NCBI RefSeq assembly: GCF_000429625.1
Contig: NZ_AUCF01000001.1
Coordinates: 248,001-312,000 of the forward strand
DNA length: 64,000 nt
Source of the DNA: Azospirillum halopraeferens DSM 3675
Lineage (GTDB): Bacteria; Pseudomonadota; Alphaproteobacteria; Azospirillales; Azospirillaceae
Reading direction: 5' to 3'
In this document: in pieces, positions 46,752-55,790 of the stretch
Layout: the number at the start of each line of letters is the position of its first letter
How positions within the stretch are numbered: position 1 is the first letter of the stretch
Translations under genes and position numbers: made by a program
The notes under the pieces: generated by a model
The model's input: the letters and a program-made list of their open reading frames with translations, nothing else
What the model was told of the DNA's origin: nothing
Databases searched by the model: none

Positions 46752-47306
46752 ATGCGCCGCACGTCCGTCTCCCTTGCCACGCTTGCCCTGCTTCTGGCCG
46801 GGCCGGCGCTGGCTCAGACCGACACGATGCCGTCATCCGACCCCGTCTTCACCCCCGATGCCGGTGCGTCGTCCGGGATGACCGGCGACCCGGCTGCCGG
46901 TGCCACCGGTGACAACGGGTCCGATCTGACCACCGGCGCCACCGATCCGGCCGACGATGACATGGACAGCGCGGCGGCGACCGGAACGGGTGGTGCCACA
47001 GGGGCGACCGGTGCCGGGGCGACCGGTGCCGGGGCGACCGGTGCCGGGGCGACCGCCATGACTCAGGATCGCTTGCGCCAAACCATGGAGCAGGCCGGAT
47101 TCCAGGACATCGAGGTCATCGATGCCGCCTATCTGGTGCAGGCGCGCACGCAGGACGGCGACACGGTGTACATGGTGGTCAACCCGCCGCCCACCGCCGC
47201 CGGCGGCAGCGGCTCGGGGATGGACTCCGGGGCCGGCCGGTCGGAATCGCCCTCCGCCACGACCCCGCCGACCGGCGGTACCACGGGGCAGGGCGGCAAC
47301 CAGTAA
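46752..47306 (+). CDS. Exported protein with Gly/Ala/Thr repeats and a small C-terminal domain
   Basis: This is a 184-residue protein. The signal peptide is MRRTSVSLATLALLLAGPAL, cleaved after AQ. A low-complexity region, about 25-100, rich in Gly, Ala, Thr and Asp, includes pentapeptide repeats (GATGA). A conserved-looking 45-residue module follows: TQDRLRQTMEQAGFQDIEVI and DAAYLVQARTQDGDTVYMVV; similar modules end many small exported proteins in Rhizobiales and Azospirillum. The tail is Gly/Ser/Thr-rich. GAGGAA lies close before the ATG. The function is unknown. Confidence 0.7.
   Translation: MRRTSVSLATLALLLAGPALAQTDTMPSSDPVFTPDAGASSGMTGDPAAGATGDNGSDLTTGATDPADDDMDSAAATGTGGATGATGAGATGAGATGAGATAMTQDRLRQTMEQAGFQDIEVIDAAYLVQARTQDGDTVYMVVNPPPTAAGGSGSGMDSGAGRSESPSATTPPTGGTTGQGGNQ
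47001..47055 (+). repeat. In-frame 15-bp tandem repeat (3.7 copies)
   Basis: The unit GGGGCGACCGGTGCC is repeated perfectly at 47001-47015, 47016-47030 and 47031-47045, with a partial fourth copy to 47055. Each unit encodes the pentapeptide GATGA of the exported protein, so copy-number change would keep the frame. Confidence 0.9.
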
Positions 47307-47327
47307 GGTCCGCGCCGCGCTAGTCCT

Positions 47328-47369
47328 TCGACAGGCGGACATGGGTGCGCTATATCGCACCCATGTCCG
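47328..47369 (+). promoter_or_regulatory. Putative leaderless promoter and 14-bp palindrome over the uvrD start codon
   Basis: TCGACA (47328-47333) and TATATC (47351-47356) are spaced by 17 bp. The expected transcription start, 7 bp after the -10, is the A of the uvrD ATG (47363), so the mRNA would be leaderless; no Shine-Dalgarno precedes the ATG. Perfect 14-bp arms CGGACATGGGTGCG / CGCACCCATGTCCG (47336-47349 and 47356-47369) with a 6-base centre cover the spacer, the -10 edge and the start codon. Confidence 0.55.
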
Positions 47370-49654
47370 ATCCGCATTTCGATGACGATCCGCTGAATCA
47401 CGCCGCACCGCCGCCGTCGGCGCCGGCCCTCCGATATGCTTACCTCGACGGGCTGAACCCGTCGCAGCGGGAAGCGGTGGAGGCACTGGACGGCCCCGTG
47501 CTGGTGCTGGCGGGTGCCGGAACCGGCAAGACGCGCGTGCTGACCACCCGGCTGGCGCATCTGCTGATGACGCGCCGTGCCGCCTCCTTCCAGATCCTGG
47601 CCGTCACCTTCACCAACAAGGCGGCGCGCGAGATGCGCGAACGGGTGGCCGCTCTGGTCGGCGTGGAGCCGGAAGGCTGGTGGCTCGGCACCTTCCACGC
47701 GCTGGCCGCGCGCATCCTGCGCCGCCATGCCGAGTTGGTGGGGCTGAAGTCGAACTTCACCATTCTCGACACCGATGACCAGATCCGCCTGGTCAAGCAG
47801 TTGCTGGAAGCGGGCGGCGTCGACTCGCGCAAATGGCCGGCCCGACAGGTGCTGGGTGTTTTCGAACGGTGGAAGGACCGCGGCCTCACCCCGGACCGGC
47901 TGGCCGAGTCGGACGGCGGCGAAATCGCCGGCGGGCGTACGGTGGCGCTCTACCGCGCCTACCAGGAGCGGCTGCGCACCCTGAACGCCTGCGACTTCGG
48001 CGATCTGCTGCTGCACACGCTGGTCATCTTCCAGAGCCATCCCGACGTGCTGGCGGAATACCACCGCAAATTCCGCTACATTCTGGTTGACGAATACCAG
48101 GATACGAACGTGGCCCAGTATCTGTGGCTGCGCATCCTGTCGCAGGGCCATCGCAACATCTGCTGCGTCGGCGACGAGGACCAGTCCATCTACGCCTGGC
48201 GGGGCGCGGAGATCGGCAACATCCTGCGGTTCGAGGCCGATTTTCCCGGCGCCCGCATCATCAAGCTGGAGCAGAACTACCGCTCCACCGGCCACATCCT
48301 GGCCGCCGCGTCCGCGGTCATCGCCCACAATCAGGGGCGGCTGGGTAAGACCCTGTGGACCGACGCCGACAGCGGCGACCGGGTGCGGGTCAGGGCCGTG
48401 TGGGACGGCGAGGAGGAGGCGCGCCAGGTCGGCGACGAGATCGAATCCCTGCAACGCCTCGGCGTATCGCCGGGCCACATGGCCGTTCTGGTGCGCGCCG
48501 GCTTCCAGACCCGCGAGTTCGAGGAGCGGTTCATCACCCTGGGCCTGCCCTATAGGGTGATCGGTGGTCCCCGCTTCTACGAGCGGCAGGAAATCCGCGA
48601 CGCGATGGCCTACCTGCGGGTCGTCTTCTCGCCCGACGATGACCTGGCGTTCGAGCGCATCGTCAACGTGCCGAAGCGGGGAATCGGCCCGGCAGCCATG
48701 CAGACCCTGTTCCTGGCCGGCCGCGCCCGCGGGGTGTCGCTGGTGGAGGCGGGGTGGGGCCTGACCGAGACGGACGAGTTGAAGCCCAAGGTGCGCAACA
48801 CGATCCGTGGCCTTCTGCAGGACTTCTTTCGCTGGCGCACCCTGGCAGCGACCATGCCCCACACCGACCTGGCGCGCCTGGTGCTGGACGAATCCGGCTA
48901 CACCCGCATGTGGCAGGAGGACAAGTCACCCGAAGCGCCGGGGCGTCTGGAGAACCTGAAGGAACTCATCACCGCCATGGCGGAGTTCGAGAACCTGGGT
49001 GGCTTCCTGGAGCATGTCAGCCTGGTCATGGAGAACGCCGAAGCGGCGGGGACCGAGCAGGTCACGCTGATGACGCTCCACGGTGCCAAGGGGCTGGAGT
49101 TCGACATCGTCTTCCTGCCGGGCTGGGAGGAGGGTGTGTTCCCCAACCAGCGCGCGCTGGACGAGAATGGCATCGCCGGCCTGGAGGAGGAGCGCCGGCT
49201 TGCCTACGTCGGCCTGACGCGGGCGCGCAAGCGGGCCTACATCAGCCACGCTGCCAACCGGCGGCTCTACGGCAACTGGGTCAGCGCCATCCCGTCGCGC
49301 TTCGTCGAGGAACTGCCGGCGGAGCATGTGGAGACCGACGCCGGCGGCGGCTTGTTCTCCGGTGCGGGCGGTCACGGCGGATTCCGCGAGGGGCCGTCGC
49401 CGCTCTTTCGCGGCGGCGCCCACCGGGCGCCGGCACCGCGGGGCGTCACCATCGACGGCACCGCCTTCCACGTGGAGCCGCGCACCCGCCCCGATGCGCC
49501 GTTCGGGCGGGGTGCCCGCGTCTTCCACCAGAAGTTCGGCTACGGCACGGTGACCGGCGTCGACCAGGACAAGCTGGAGGTCGCCTTCGACCATGCCGGC
49601 ACCAAGCGGGTGATGGACAGCTTCGTCGTGCCGGCCGACAAGGCCGGATCGTAA
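47363..49654 (+). CDS. uvrD: ATP-dependent DNA helicase UvrD/PcrA (SF1A)
   Basis: This is a 763-residue helicase. Motif I AGAGTGKTR has Lys56. Motif Ia AVTFTNKAAREMRERV, motif II VDEYQDTN, motif III CVGDEDQSIYAWRGAE, motif IV LEQNYRST, motif V VTLMTLHGAKGLEFDIVFLP and motif VI EEERRLAYVGLTRARK are all present. The C-terminal RVFHQKFGYGTVTGVDQDKL ... VAFDHAGTKRV is the Tudor-like domain by which PcrA/UvrD contacts RNA polymerase. It acts in nucleotide-excision and mismatch repair and in clearing stalled polymerase. The N-terminal 30 residues are a variable extension. Confidence 0.96.
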   Translation: MSDPHFDDDPLNHAAPPPSAPALRYAYLDGLNPSQREAVEALDGPVLVLAGAGTGKTRVLTTRLAHLLMTRRAASFQILAVTFTNKAAREMRERVAALVGVEPEGWWLGTFHALAARILRRHAELVGLKSNFTILDTDDQIRLVKQLLEAGGVDSRKWPARQVLGVFERWKDRGLTPDRLAESDGGEIAGGRTVALYRAYQERLRTLNACDFGDLLLHTLVIFQSHPDVLAEYHRKFRYILVDEYQDTNVAQYLWLRILSQGHRNICCVGDEDQSIYAWRGAEIGNILRFEADFPGARIIKLEQNYRSTGHILAAASAVIAHNQGRLGKTLWTDADSGDRVRVRAVWDGEEEARQVGDEIESLQRLGVSPGHMAVLVRAGFQTREFEERFITLGLPYRVIGGPRFYERQEIRDAMAYLRVVFSPDDDLAFERIVNVPKRGIGPAAMQTLFLAGRARGVSLVEAGWGLTETDELKPKVRNTIRGLLQDFFRWRTLAATMPHTDLARLVLDESGYTRMWQEDKSPEAPGRLENLKELITAMAEFENLGGFLEHVSLVMENAEAAGTEQVTLMTLHGAKGLEFDIVFLPGWEEGVFPNQRALDENGIAGLEEERRLAYVGLTRARKRAYISHAANRRLYGNWVSAIPSRFVEELPAEHVETDAGGGLFSGAGGHGGFREGPSPLFRGGAHRAPAPRGVTIDGTAFHVEPRTRPDAPFGRGARVFHQKFGYGTVTGVDQDKLEVAFDHAGTKRVMDSFVVPADKAGS

Positions 49655-49733
49655 GAAGCCGCTTGCCGTGCCCGGCCGGACTCCTACATCCTAGTTGTGG
49701 CGAACTGTTCGAACCCGAGCGGAGAGACGTCCG

Positions 49734-49967
49734 ATGCAGGAGTTGCTGATGGCCGGCGCCTGGTGCGCCTGTGGTGTTGCCGGGGGGCTCATCCGCGCGG
49801 GAGACGAAGGGCCGCGGTGGCGGGATCTCGCCGTCAGCGCCCTTCTCGGGCCGGCGGCGGTTCTGGCCGCCCTGGCGGTCGATCGCTGGCTGCCGCCGGA
49901 GGCATTCGGCGAACGGCGCCTGCGCCCCATCCCGGTGCGGGTCAGGGACCGTCGCCGTCGCCGCTGA
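49734..49967 (+). CDS. Small hypothetical membrane protein
   Basis: This is a 77-residue protein with two hydrophobic stretches, LLMAGAWCACGVAGGLIRAG (about 4-23) and LAVSALLGPAAVLAALAVDR (about 33-52), and a very basic end (RVRDRRRRR). GGAGAGAC lies upstream of the ATG. It overlaps the 3' end of the convergent histidine kinase gene by 26 bp. It is unrecognised; a phage-holin-like or small integral membrane protein is possible. Confidence 0.5.
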   Translation: MQELLMAGAWCACGVAGGLIRAGDEGPRWRDLAVSALLGPAAVLAALAVDRWLPPEAFGERRLRPIPVRVRDRRRRR

Positions 49968-51729
49968 CGGACGTCCGGGCCAACGGCAGGGTCACGGTGA
50001 ACACCGCCCCGCGTCCGGGGCGGGAGAGCACGTGGACGCGGCAGCCCAGCAGGCGGGCCAGACGGGCGACCGTAGCCAGGCCGAGCCCCAGCCCCTTGGT
50101 GCGGTCGCGCTCCGGATTGCCGACCTGGTAGAAGTCCTCGAAGATCAGGCGGCGCCGGTCGGGCGGAATGCCGGGACCGGTGTCCTGGACCTTCACGGCC
50201 ACCCCGGAGCGCACCGGCCGGCACGCCAGCAGGATGGCACCGGACCCGGTGTACTTCAGCGCGTTGTGCAACAGGGCGGTGATCATGCGGCCGGTCATGC
50301 CGGGATCGCCGACGATCTCGACCGGGACCGTCCGCACCCGCAGGGCCAGTCCTTTGTTCTCCACCTCGGGCCGGATGTTGTCCGCCAGGTGGTGCAGCAG
50401 GGTGTCCAGGCGCATGGGAACGGCCTGCGGCCGCACCATCCCGGCCTCAAGCTCGGCGATGTCCATGATGGCGTTGAGTTGGCTGCGGGCCGTCTCGAAG
50501 GCGTCGGTTGCACCGGCGATCAGGGGGCGGGCCGTGTCGGACGTTGCGTGCACCCCCAGCAGGTGAAGATAGACGTCGAGCGATTGCAGGGGCTGGCGCA
50601 GGTCGTGGCTGGCCGCCGCCAGGAAACGGGATTTTGCGGCGTTGGCGTGCTCCGCCTCGGCCTGCGCCCGGGCGGCCGATTCCAGGCTGGCCCGGAGGGC
50701 TACGGCGCGCCGGCGTTCGGCGATCAGCGACCGCGACACGGCGCCCAGCAGCAGGCTGATGATCAGACCGGCCATCAGCACCACCGCCGGTGCGGTGCGG
50801 TCGATCAGGCGGTCGAACGCCGGTGTGGACCGCACGTCGATCCGCCAGACGCGGCCGAAGGCTTCGACGGTGGTTTCCACGGCATAGGCACCGCCGGGAC
50901 GTTCGGGATCTCCGTACAGGACCGTGTCGGTTTCGGCGATCGTCGGACCATCGAAAATGCGCACGTCCAGCCCCTCGGCCAGCCGTCCGGTGGACAGGAC
51001 GTCGTCCATCAGATCGCGCATCCGAAACGGGCTGTAGACGAATCCGCGAATGGCGTCAGCGCGCTCCTCGGCCGAACGCAGGGGACGGACCGTACCGTAA
51101 TAGGGAAGGTAAAGCAGAAAGCCGGCCTGGACGTCGCGTTCGGTTTCCTGGACCAGCGTCACCTTGCCCGTGGCCGACGGCAGGCCGGTGTCGCGGGCCC
51201 GCGCCATGGCGGTGCGGCGCGCCGGCTCGGAGAACATGTCGAACCCGAAGGCGCGCTGATTGCGCCAATCGAAGGGCTCCAGGTAGTCGATGGGGAAGTA
51301 CACCTCGCGCGGCCCATCGGGCCACACCCGGTAGGCGGGGTGGCCGGCGGCCCGCACCGCGGCTTCGTGCTGCGCCAGTTCGTCCGGCAGCACGCGCCGG
51401 GCGAAGCCGATGCCCTGGATGCCGGGATAGTGTTCGCCCACCCGCAGGGCGGAGATGTAGGTGCGCCAGGTTTCCCGGTCCACGGGGCCGGCGGCGCGCA
51501 TCAGAGCGACGCCGCCGCGCAGGATCTGTTCGTAACTTTCCAGCCGCCCGGTTAGTGTCGCCGCCATGTCCCGGGTGCGGGCCGTGAACCGGGCCTCGGC
51601 CAGCCGCTCCACCTCGGCGTACAGCATCCAGGTGGCGCCGCCCGTCAGCAGCAGGCTCAACCCGACGACCGCGGTGATCTCCCGGGCGGGCGCCCACAGT
51701 CGTTGCCGGAGGCGCCGGGAACCCGTCAC
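49942..51729 (-). CDS. Hybrid-less sensor histidine kinase with periplasmic CHASE domain
   Basis: This is a 595-residue membrane kinase. TM1 is at about 19-38 (ITAVVGLSLLLTGGATWMLY). A CHASE-type domain spans about 75-270 (YPGIQGIGFARRV, VYFPIDYLEPFDWRNQRAFG, FDMFSEPARRTAMARARDTG). TM2 is at about 313-333 (VVLMAGLIISLLLGAVSRSL). HisKA: FLAAASHDLRQPLQSLDVYL with His375. HATPase: LLHNALKYTGSGAI, DTGPGIPPDRR and TKGLGLGLATVARL. The GTG start at 51729 lies 2 bp after the stop of a receiver-only gene, so the two are co-translated as a cognate pair. CHASE domains bind small extracellular ligands; the ligand is unknown. Confidence 0.88.
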   Translation of the reverse strand: MTGSRRLRQRLWAPAREITAVVGLSLLLTGGATWMLYAEVERLAEARFTARTRDMAATLTGRLESYEQILRGGVALMRAAGPVDRETWRTYISALRVGEHYPGIQGIGFARRVLPDELAQHEAAVRAAGHPAYRVWPDGPREVYFPIDYLEPFDWRNQRAFGFDMFSEPARRTAMARARDTGLPSATGKVTLVQETERDVQAGFLLYLPYYGTVRPLRSAEERADAIRGFVYSPFRMRDLMDDVLSTGRLAEGLDVRIFDGPTIAETDTVLYGDPERPGGAYAVETTVEAFGRVWRIDVRSTPAFDRLIDRTAPAVVLMAGLIISLLLGAVSRSLIAERRRAVALRASLESAARAQAEAEHANAAKSRFLAAASHDLRQPLQSLDVYLHLLGVHATSDTARPLIAGATDAFETARSQLNAIMDIAELEAGMVRPQAVPMRLDTLLHHLADNIRPEVENKGLALRVRTVPVEIVGDPGMTGRMITALLHNALKYTGSGAILLACRPVRSGVAVKVQDTGPGIPPDRRRLIFEDFYQVGNPERDRTKGLGLGLATVARLARLLGCRVHVLSRPGRGAVFTVTLPLARTSVSGDGDGP

Positions 51730-51731
51730 TG

Positions 51732-52124
51732 TCAGCGTCCCGGCTGCGGCAGCATCTGCATCAGGACGGTGTGCAGATGCGGCGGGGGAACCGGCTTCTG
51801 CAAGACGGTCATGCCGTTGGCTCGGGCGTCCCGAAGGGCGTCGCTGGACGTGTCGCCGGTGATGACGAGCCCCGGAACATCGGCCGCGCACAGGCGGCGG
51901 ATGCGGTCGATGGCCTGCAATCCCGTTCGCCCCTCGCGCAGCCGATAGTCGGCGAGGATGGCAGTGGGCGGCTCGCCGAGCGCGTTCAGCCGGTCGACGG
52001 CCTCGTCCTCGGCCTCCGCGGTCACCACCCGGAACCCCCAGGTCTCCAGCAGAAGGCCAAGTGCCATGAGGACGGACGCCTCGTCGTCGATGACCAGGAT
52101 CAATCGGGAGTCGCGCTCGGTCAC
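51732..52124 (-). CDS. Single-domain response regulator
   Basis: This is a 130-residue CheY-like receiver with Asp13-Asp14 (LVIDDEA), phospho-acceptor Asp59 (AILADYRLREGRTG), the Thr of LVITGDTSSDA and the Lys of VLQKPVPPP. It has no output domain. It is the first gene of a two-gene unit with the CHASE histidine kinase, 2 bp apart, and probably is its phosphoryl target or a phosphate sink. It resembles receivers found at the C-terminus of hybrid kinases with this type of HisKA (DLRQPLQSL), here split into a separate protein. Confidence 0.93.
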   Translation of the reverse strand: MTERDSRLILVIDDEASVLMALGLLLETWGFRVVTAEAEDEAVDRLNALGEPPTAILADYRLREGRTGLQAIDRIRRLCAADVPGLVITGDTSSDALRDARANGMTVLQKPVPPPHLHTVLMQMLPQPGR

Positions 52125-52349
52125 GATGGGCTGGGTGCGTTGTGGTGGACGATGGGCGGCGGGCGATGCGCGGCGGCGTCCGGAACCGGTCCGATGCGCC
52201 GCTCAAAAGATAGGCGGCGCCCGGGGAAAATCCATGTGAATCGCGCAACCGGACCAAGAGCGCAGGAATCGGTTGAGATGTCCGTCACCTTACGCCATTC
52301 TTCCTGCCCTTTTGATGGGTTTATGACCCCCGGGACAGCGAGTTGGGCA

Positions 52350-53954
52350 ATGGCCGGCGAACGCATCTACCTGTACGACACGACGCTGCGTGACGGCGCG
52401 CAGACACAGGACGTGGACTTTTCGGTCGCTGACAAGATCGCTATCGCCCGTGAACTGGACAGGCTCGGCATCGATTACATCGAGGGTGGCTGGCCGGGCG
52501 CCAATCCCACCGATGACCAGGTGTTTGCCGATCCGCCGGCGCTGGAGCGGGCGGTGTTCACCGCCTTCGGCATGACCCGGCGGCCCGGCCGCAGTGCCGC
52601 CAACGATCCCGGCCTGGCGGCGCTATTCAACGCGCGCTGCGGCGCCGTGTGCATGGTCGGCAAGACCTGGGATTTCCATGTGGATGTGGCGCTGGGCATC
52701 CCGCGGGACGAGAACCTGGACCTGATCCGCGACAGCGTCGCCGCAGCCCGCGCCGCCAAGGGCGAGGCCCTGTTCGACGCCGAGCATTTCTTCGACGGCT
52801 ACAAGCGCAACCCCGCCTACGCCGCCGCCTGCATCCGCGCCGCCTACGAGGCCGGCGCGCGCTGGGTGGTGCTGTGCGACACCAACGGCGGCACGCTGCC
52901 CGACGAGATCGAATCCATCGTCCGCCAGGTGGTGGCCGACCATGGCATTCCCGGCGACCGGCTGGGCATCCATTGCCACAACGACACCGAGAACGCCGTC
53001 GCCAATTCGCTGGCGGCGGTGCGGGCCGGCGTGCGCATGGTGCAGGGCACCATCAACGGCCTGGGCGAGCGCTGCGGCAACGCCAATCTGGTGTCGCTGA
53101 TCCCGACGCTGATGGTGAAGATGGGCTTCACCACCGGCATCGCCCCCGACCGGCTGCCGCTGCTGACCGAGGTCAGCCGCAACCTGGACGAACGCCTCAA
53201 CCGCGCCCCCAACCGCCACGCCCCCTACGTCGGCGCCAGCGCCTTCGCCCACAAGGGTGGGCTGCACGTGTCGGCCATCGAGAAGGACCCGGCGTCGTAC
53301 GAGCACCTGCCGCCGGAAACGGTCGGCAACCGCCGGGTGATCGTGGTATCGGATCAGGCTGGCCGTTCCAACATCATCGCCCGCCTGCGCGAGATCGGCG
53401 TCGACATCGATCCCGCCGACCCGCGGCTGCCGCGGCTGGTCGATCTGGTCAAGCAGCGCGACACCGAGGGCTATGCCTACGACACCGCGGAGGCCAGCTT
53501 CGAGCTTCTGGTCCGCGGCGAGCTGAAGCAGCTTCCCACCTATTTCGAGCTGCTGCGCTTCCACGTGACGGACGAGCGCCGCTACAACGCCGTCGGCAAG
53601 CTGGTGGTGGAGTCCGAGGCGGTGGTGCGCGTGCGCGTCGGCACCGAGGTGCACCTGCACGTGGCCGAGGGCAACGGCCCCGTCCACGCCCTGGACCAGG
53701 CCATGCGCAAGGCGCTGGAGCCGACCTACGGGGAGCTGAAGGGGGTCAAGCTGGTGGACTACCGGGTACGCATCCTGGCCGCCAACGCCGCGACGGGCGC
53801 CATGCCGCGGGTGCTGATCCGGTCGCGCAACGGCGACGGCAGCGAGTGGTCGACCCTGGGCGTGTCCACCAACATCATCGAGGCGTCCATGGAGGCGCTG
53901 GTCGACAGCTACACCTACAAGCTGTTCAAGGCCGGCGTGCGGGCGCAGGGCTGA
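52350..53954 (+). CDS. cimA: (R)-citramalate synthase
   Basis: This is a 534-residue HMGL-like enzyme that condenses pyruvate and acetyl-CoA to citramalate, a route to 2-oxobutyrate and isoleucine. IYLYDTTLRDGAQTQDVDFS, YIEGGWPGANPTDDQVFAD, DAEHFFDGYKRNPAYAAACI, VVLCDTNGGTLPDEI, GIHCHNDTENAVANSLAAV and NGLGERCGNANL are CimA motifs, the GGWPGANP form being diagnostic against LeuA. The LeuA-type allosteric domain follows (about 410-530). Start alternatives exist at 52323 and 52278; 52350 gives the family length. Confidence 0.95.
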   Translation: MAGERIYLYDTTLRDGAQTQDVDFSVADKIAIARELDRLGIDYIEGGWPGANPTDDQVFADPPALERAVFTAFGMTRRPGRSAANDPGLAALFNARCGAVCMVGKTWDFHVDVALGIPRDENLDLIRDSVAAARAAKGEALFDAEHFFDGYKRNPAYAAACIRAAYEAGARWVVLCDTNGGTLPDEIESIVRQVVADHGIPGDRLGIHCHNDTENAVANSLAAVRAGVRMVQGTINGLGERCGNANLVSLIPTLMVKMGFTTGIAPDRLPLLTEVSRNLDERLNRAPNRHAPYVGASAFAHKGGLHVSAIEKDPASYEHLPPETVGNRRVIVVSDQAGRSNIIARLREIGVDIDPADPRLPRLVDLVKQRDTEGYAYDTAEASFELLVRGELKQLPTYFELLRFHVTDERRYNAVGKLVVESEAVVRVRVGTEVHLHVAEGNGPVHALDQAMRKALEPTYGELKGVKLVDYRVRILAANAATGAMPRVLIRSRNGDGSEWSTLGVSTNIIEASMEALVDSYTYKLFKAGVRAQG

Positions 53955-53979
53955 CGGCGACGCGGACGGACCCCCGATC

Positions 53980-54750
53980 ATGACTTCCGGCAAGGACCCC
54001 AACCGGCCGTCCATCCTGGGCGGCCCCACCGTCATCCTGGTCGAGCCGCAGCTCGGCGAGAACATCGGCGCCTGCGCCCGGGCGATGCTGAATTGCGGCC
54101 TGACGGAGCTGCGCCTGGTGCGGCCCCGCGACGGCTGGCCCAACGAGAAGGCGGTGGCCTTCGCGTCGGGCGCCGACCGTGTGCTGGACGACGCGCGCCT
54201 GTTCGACAGCACGGCCGAGGCGGTCGCCGATCTCCAGGTGGTCTACGCCACCACCGTGCGCACCCGCGGCATGATCCAGGAATTCGTGACGCCGCGCGTC
54301 GCCGCCGGGGAGATGCGCGCCCACCACACCGCCGGCCACCGCGTCGGGGTGATGTTCGGGCCGGAGCGCACCGGTCTGGTCAACGACGATCTGACCCTGG
54401 CGGACAAGCTGATCACCGTGCCGCTCAACCCGTCCTTCGCCTCGCTCAATCTGGCGCAGGCGGTGCTGCTGATCGGCTACGAGTGGTTCCAGACCGGCGA
54501 GATCCCGCCGGACCGGGTGCTGCACACCGGCCAGACCCGCCCGGCGACCAAGGCCGAACTGCTGAACTTCTTCGAACACCTGGAAGGCGAACTGGACCGC
54601 ACCGGCTTCTTCACCACCCCGGAAAAGCGCCCCTCGATGCTCCGCACCCTGCGCAACGCCTGGGAACGGATGCAGATGACCGAACAGGAGGTGCGCACCT
54701 TCCATGGCGTGATCGCCGCACTGACGGGGCGGCGCAAGGGGGACAAGTAA
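53980..54750 (+). CDS. TrmJ-like RNA 2'-O-methyltransferase (SPOUT family)
   Basis: This is a 256-residue protein of the TrmH/TrmJ family. VILVEPQLGENIGACARAML (AdoMet knot motif 1), VGVMFGPERTGLVNDDLTLA (motif 2) and ITVPLNPSFASLNLAQAVLL (motif 3) are complete. The family methylates ribose at position 32 of several tRNAs. The C-terminal extension (helical, ending RTFHGVIAALTGRRKGDK) is the TrmJ-specific dimer tail. It lies 25 bp after cimA, convergent with ppk2 (6-bp gap). Confidence 0.93.
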   Translation: MTSGKDPNRPSILGGPTVILVEPQLGENIGACARAMLNCGLTELRLVRPRDGWPNEKAVAFASGADRVLDDARLFDSTAEAVADLQVVYATTVRTRGMIQEFVTPRVAAGEMRAHHTAGHRVGVMFGPERTGLVNDDLTLADKLITVPLNPSFASLNLAQAVLLIGYEWFQTGEIPPDRVLHTGQTRPATKAELLNFFEHLEGELDRTGFFTTPEKRPSMLRTLRNAWERMQMTEQEVRTFHGVIAALTGRRKGDK

Positions 54751-54756
54751 AGCCCG

Positions 54757-55602
54757 TCACCCTTCTCCGAGGTTCAGGGTGACGCCCAGCACCTCCGCCG
54801 CTATGGCCGCGACTTCCGGGTTGAGGGGCGGCGGGGTGATGTCGATCCCCTCCTTGAGGGCGCGGGTCACCAGCTCCAGCACGTGCACCCGGGCGTACCA
54901 TTTGGAGTTGGCGGCGACGGCGAACCACGGGGCGGTGCCGACCGACGTGCGGTCGAACATCTGTTCCACCGCCTTCACGTACTCCGGCCAGCGGGCGCGG
55001 TTGCGCAGGTCCTCCTCCGTCAGCTTCCAGCGCTTGTAGGGGTTGGTGAGGCGTTCGCGGAAGCGGTTGAGCTGTTCCTCCTGCGTGATGTGCAGGAACA
55101 GCTTCACGACTCGCACGCCGTCGTCGGTCAGCATCTGCTCAAACCGGGCGATCTCGTCGTAGGCGCGCGTCCACTCCGCCTTGGTGGCGAATCCCTCGAC
55201 GCGCTCCACCAGCACCCGTCCGTACCACGACCGGTCGAACACCGCGAAGGTCCCGGGGGCCGGCAGCTTGTTCCAGAATCGGTAGAGGTAGTGTTTGCCC
55301 TGTTCCTCTGCCGTCGGCGCCGAAATCGGCCAAACATGGAAGCCGCGGGGGTCCAGCGGTTCGGTCATTCGGCGTATGCAACCGCCCTTACCGGCGGCAT
55401 CCCATCCCTCGAACACAATGACGGCGCGGCGTTTTTCATGCCAGTAAGTCTGCTGTATCCGCAGCATGTCCTTTTGCAGCTTGCTCAGCCGCTTGTCGTA
55501 CTCCGCCCGACTCTCCAGATGAGCCGACTTCATATCGAGACGGTCGAGCCGTATCTTCCCATTGCGGTTTTGGCCGTTGCGGTCGGTGGCGTGATCGGAC
55601 AT
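54757..55602 (-). CDS. ppk2: Polyphosphate kinase 2 family protein
   Basis: This is a 281-residue P-loop kinase. Walker A is GWDAAGKG (66-73) and the lid/Walker B region FDRSWYGRVLVERVEGFATK (about 127-146), both diagnostic of PPK2. Other conserved parts are FHVWPISAPTAEEQGKHYLY, FLHITQEEQLNRFRERL and APWFAVAANSKWYARVHVLE. It is a single-domain (class I/III-like) enzyme that phosphorylates nucleotides with polyphosphate. The frame is open to 55770, but MSDHATDRN at 55602 is the likely start. It is divergent from the GlgE gene. Confidence 0.93.
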   Translation of the reverse strand: MSDHATDRNGQNRNGKIRLDRLDMKSAHLESRAEYDKRLSKLQKDMLRIQQTYWHEKRRAVIVFEGWDAAGKGGCIRRMTEPLDPRGFHVWPISAPTAEEQGKHYLYRFWNKLPAPGTFAVFDRSWYGRVLVERVEGFATKAEWTRAYDEIARFEQMLTDDGVRVVKLFLHITQEEQLNRFRERLTNPYKRWKLTEEDLRNRARWPEYVKAVEQMFDRTSVGTAPWFAVAANSKWYARVHVLELVTRALKEGIDITPPPLNPEVAAIAAEVLGVTLNLGEG

Positions 55603-55790
55603 GGGCGTGGATTCCGGGTCGGGGAGGATTGCCCGGCGGAACTTCGCTGCGTCGCCGGGGTTGAGCGGATGCCCCCCTAGGGGAGCGGGGCTTTTTGTTT
55701 CAACTTCATGATGATCCGCGACGCTGCTTTCCGTGGCGTTAACCAGCGCCACGGCCGCACGACCGACCACGGACCAGGAGGACGCCGACG

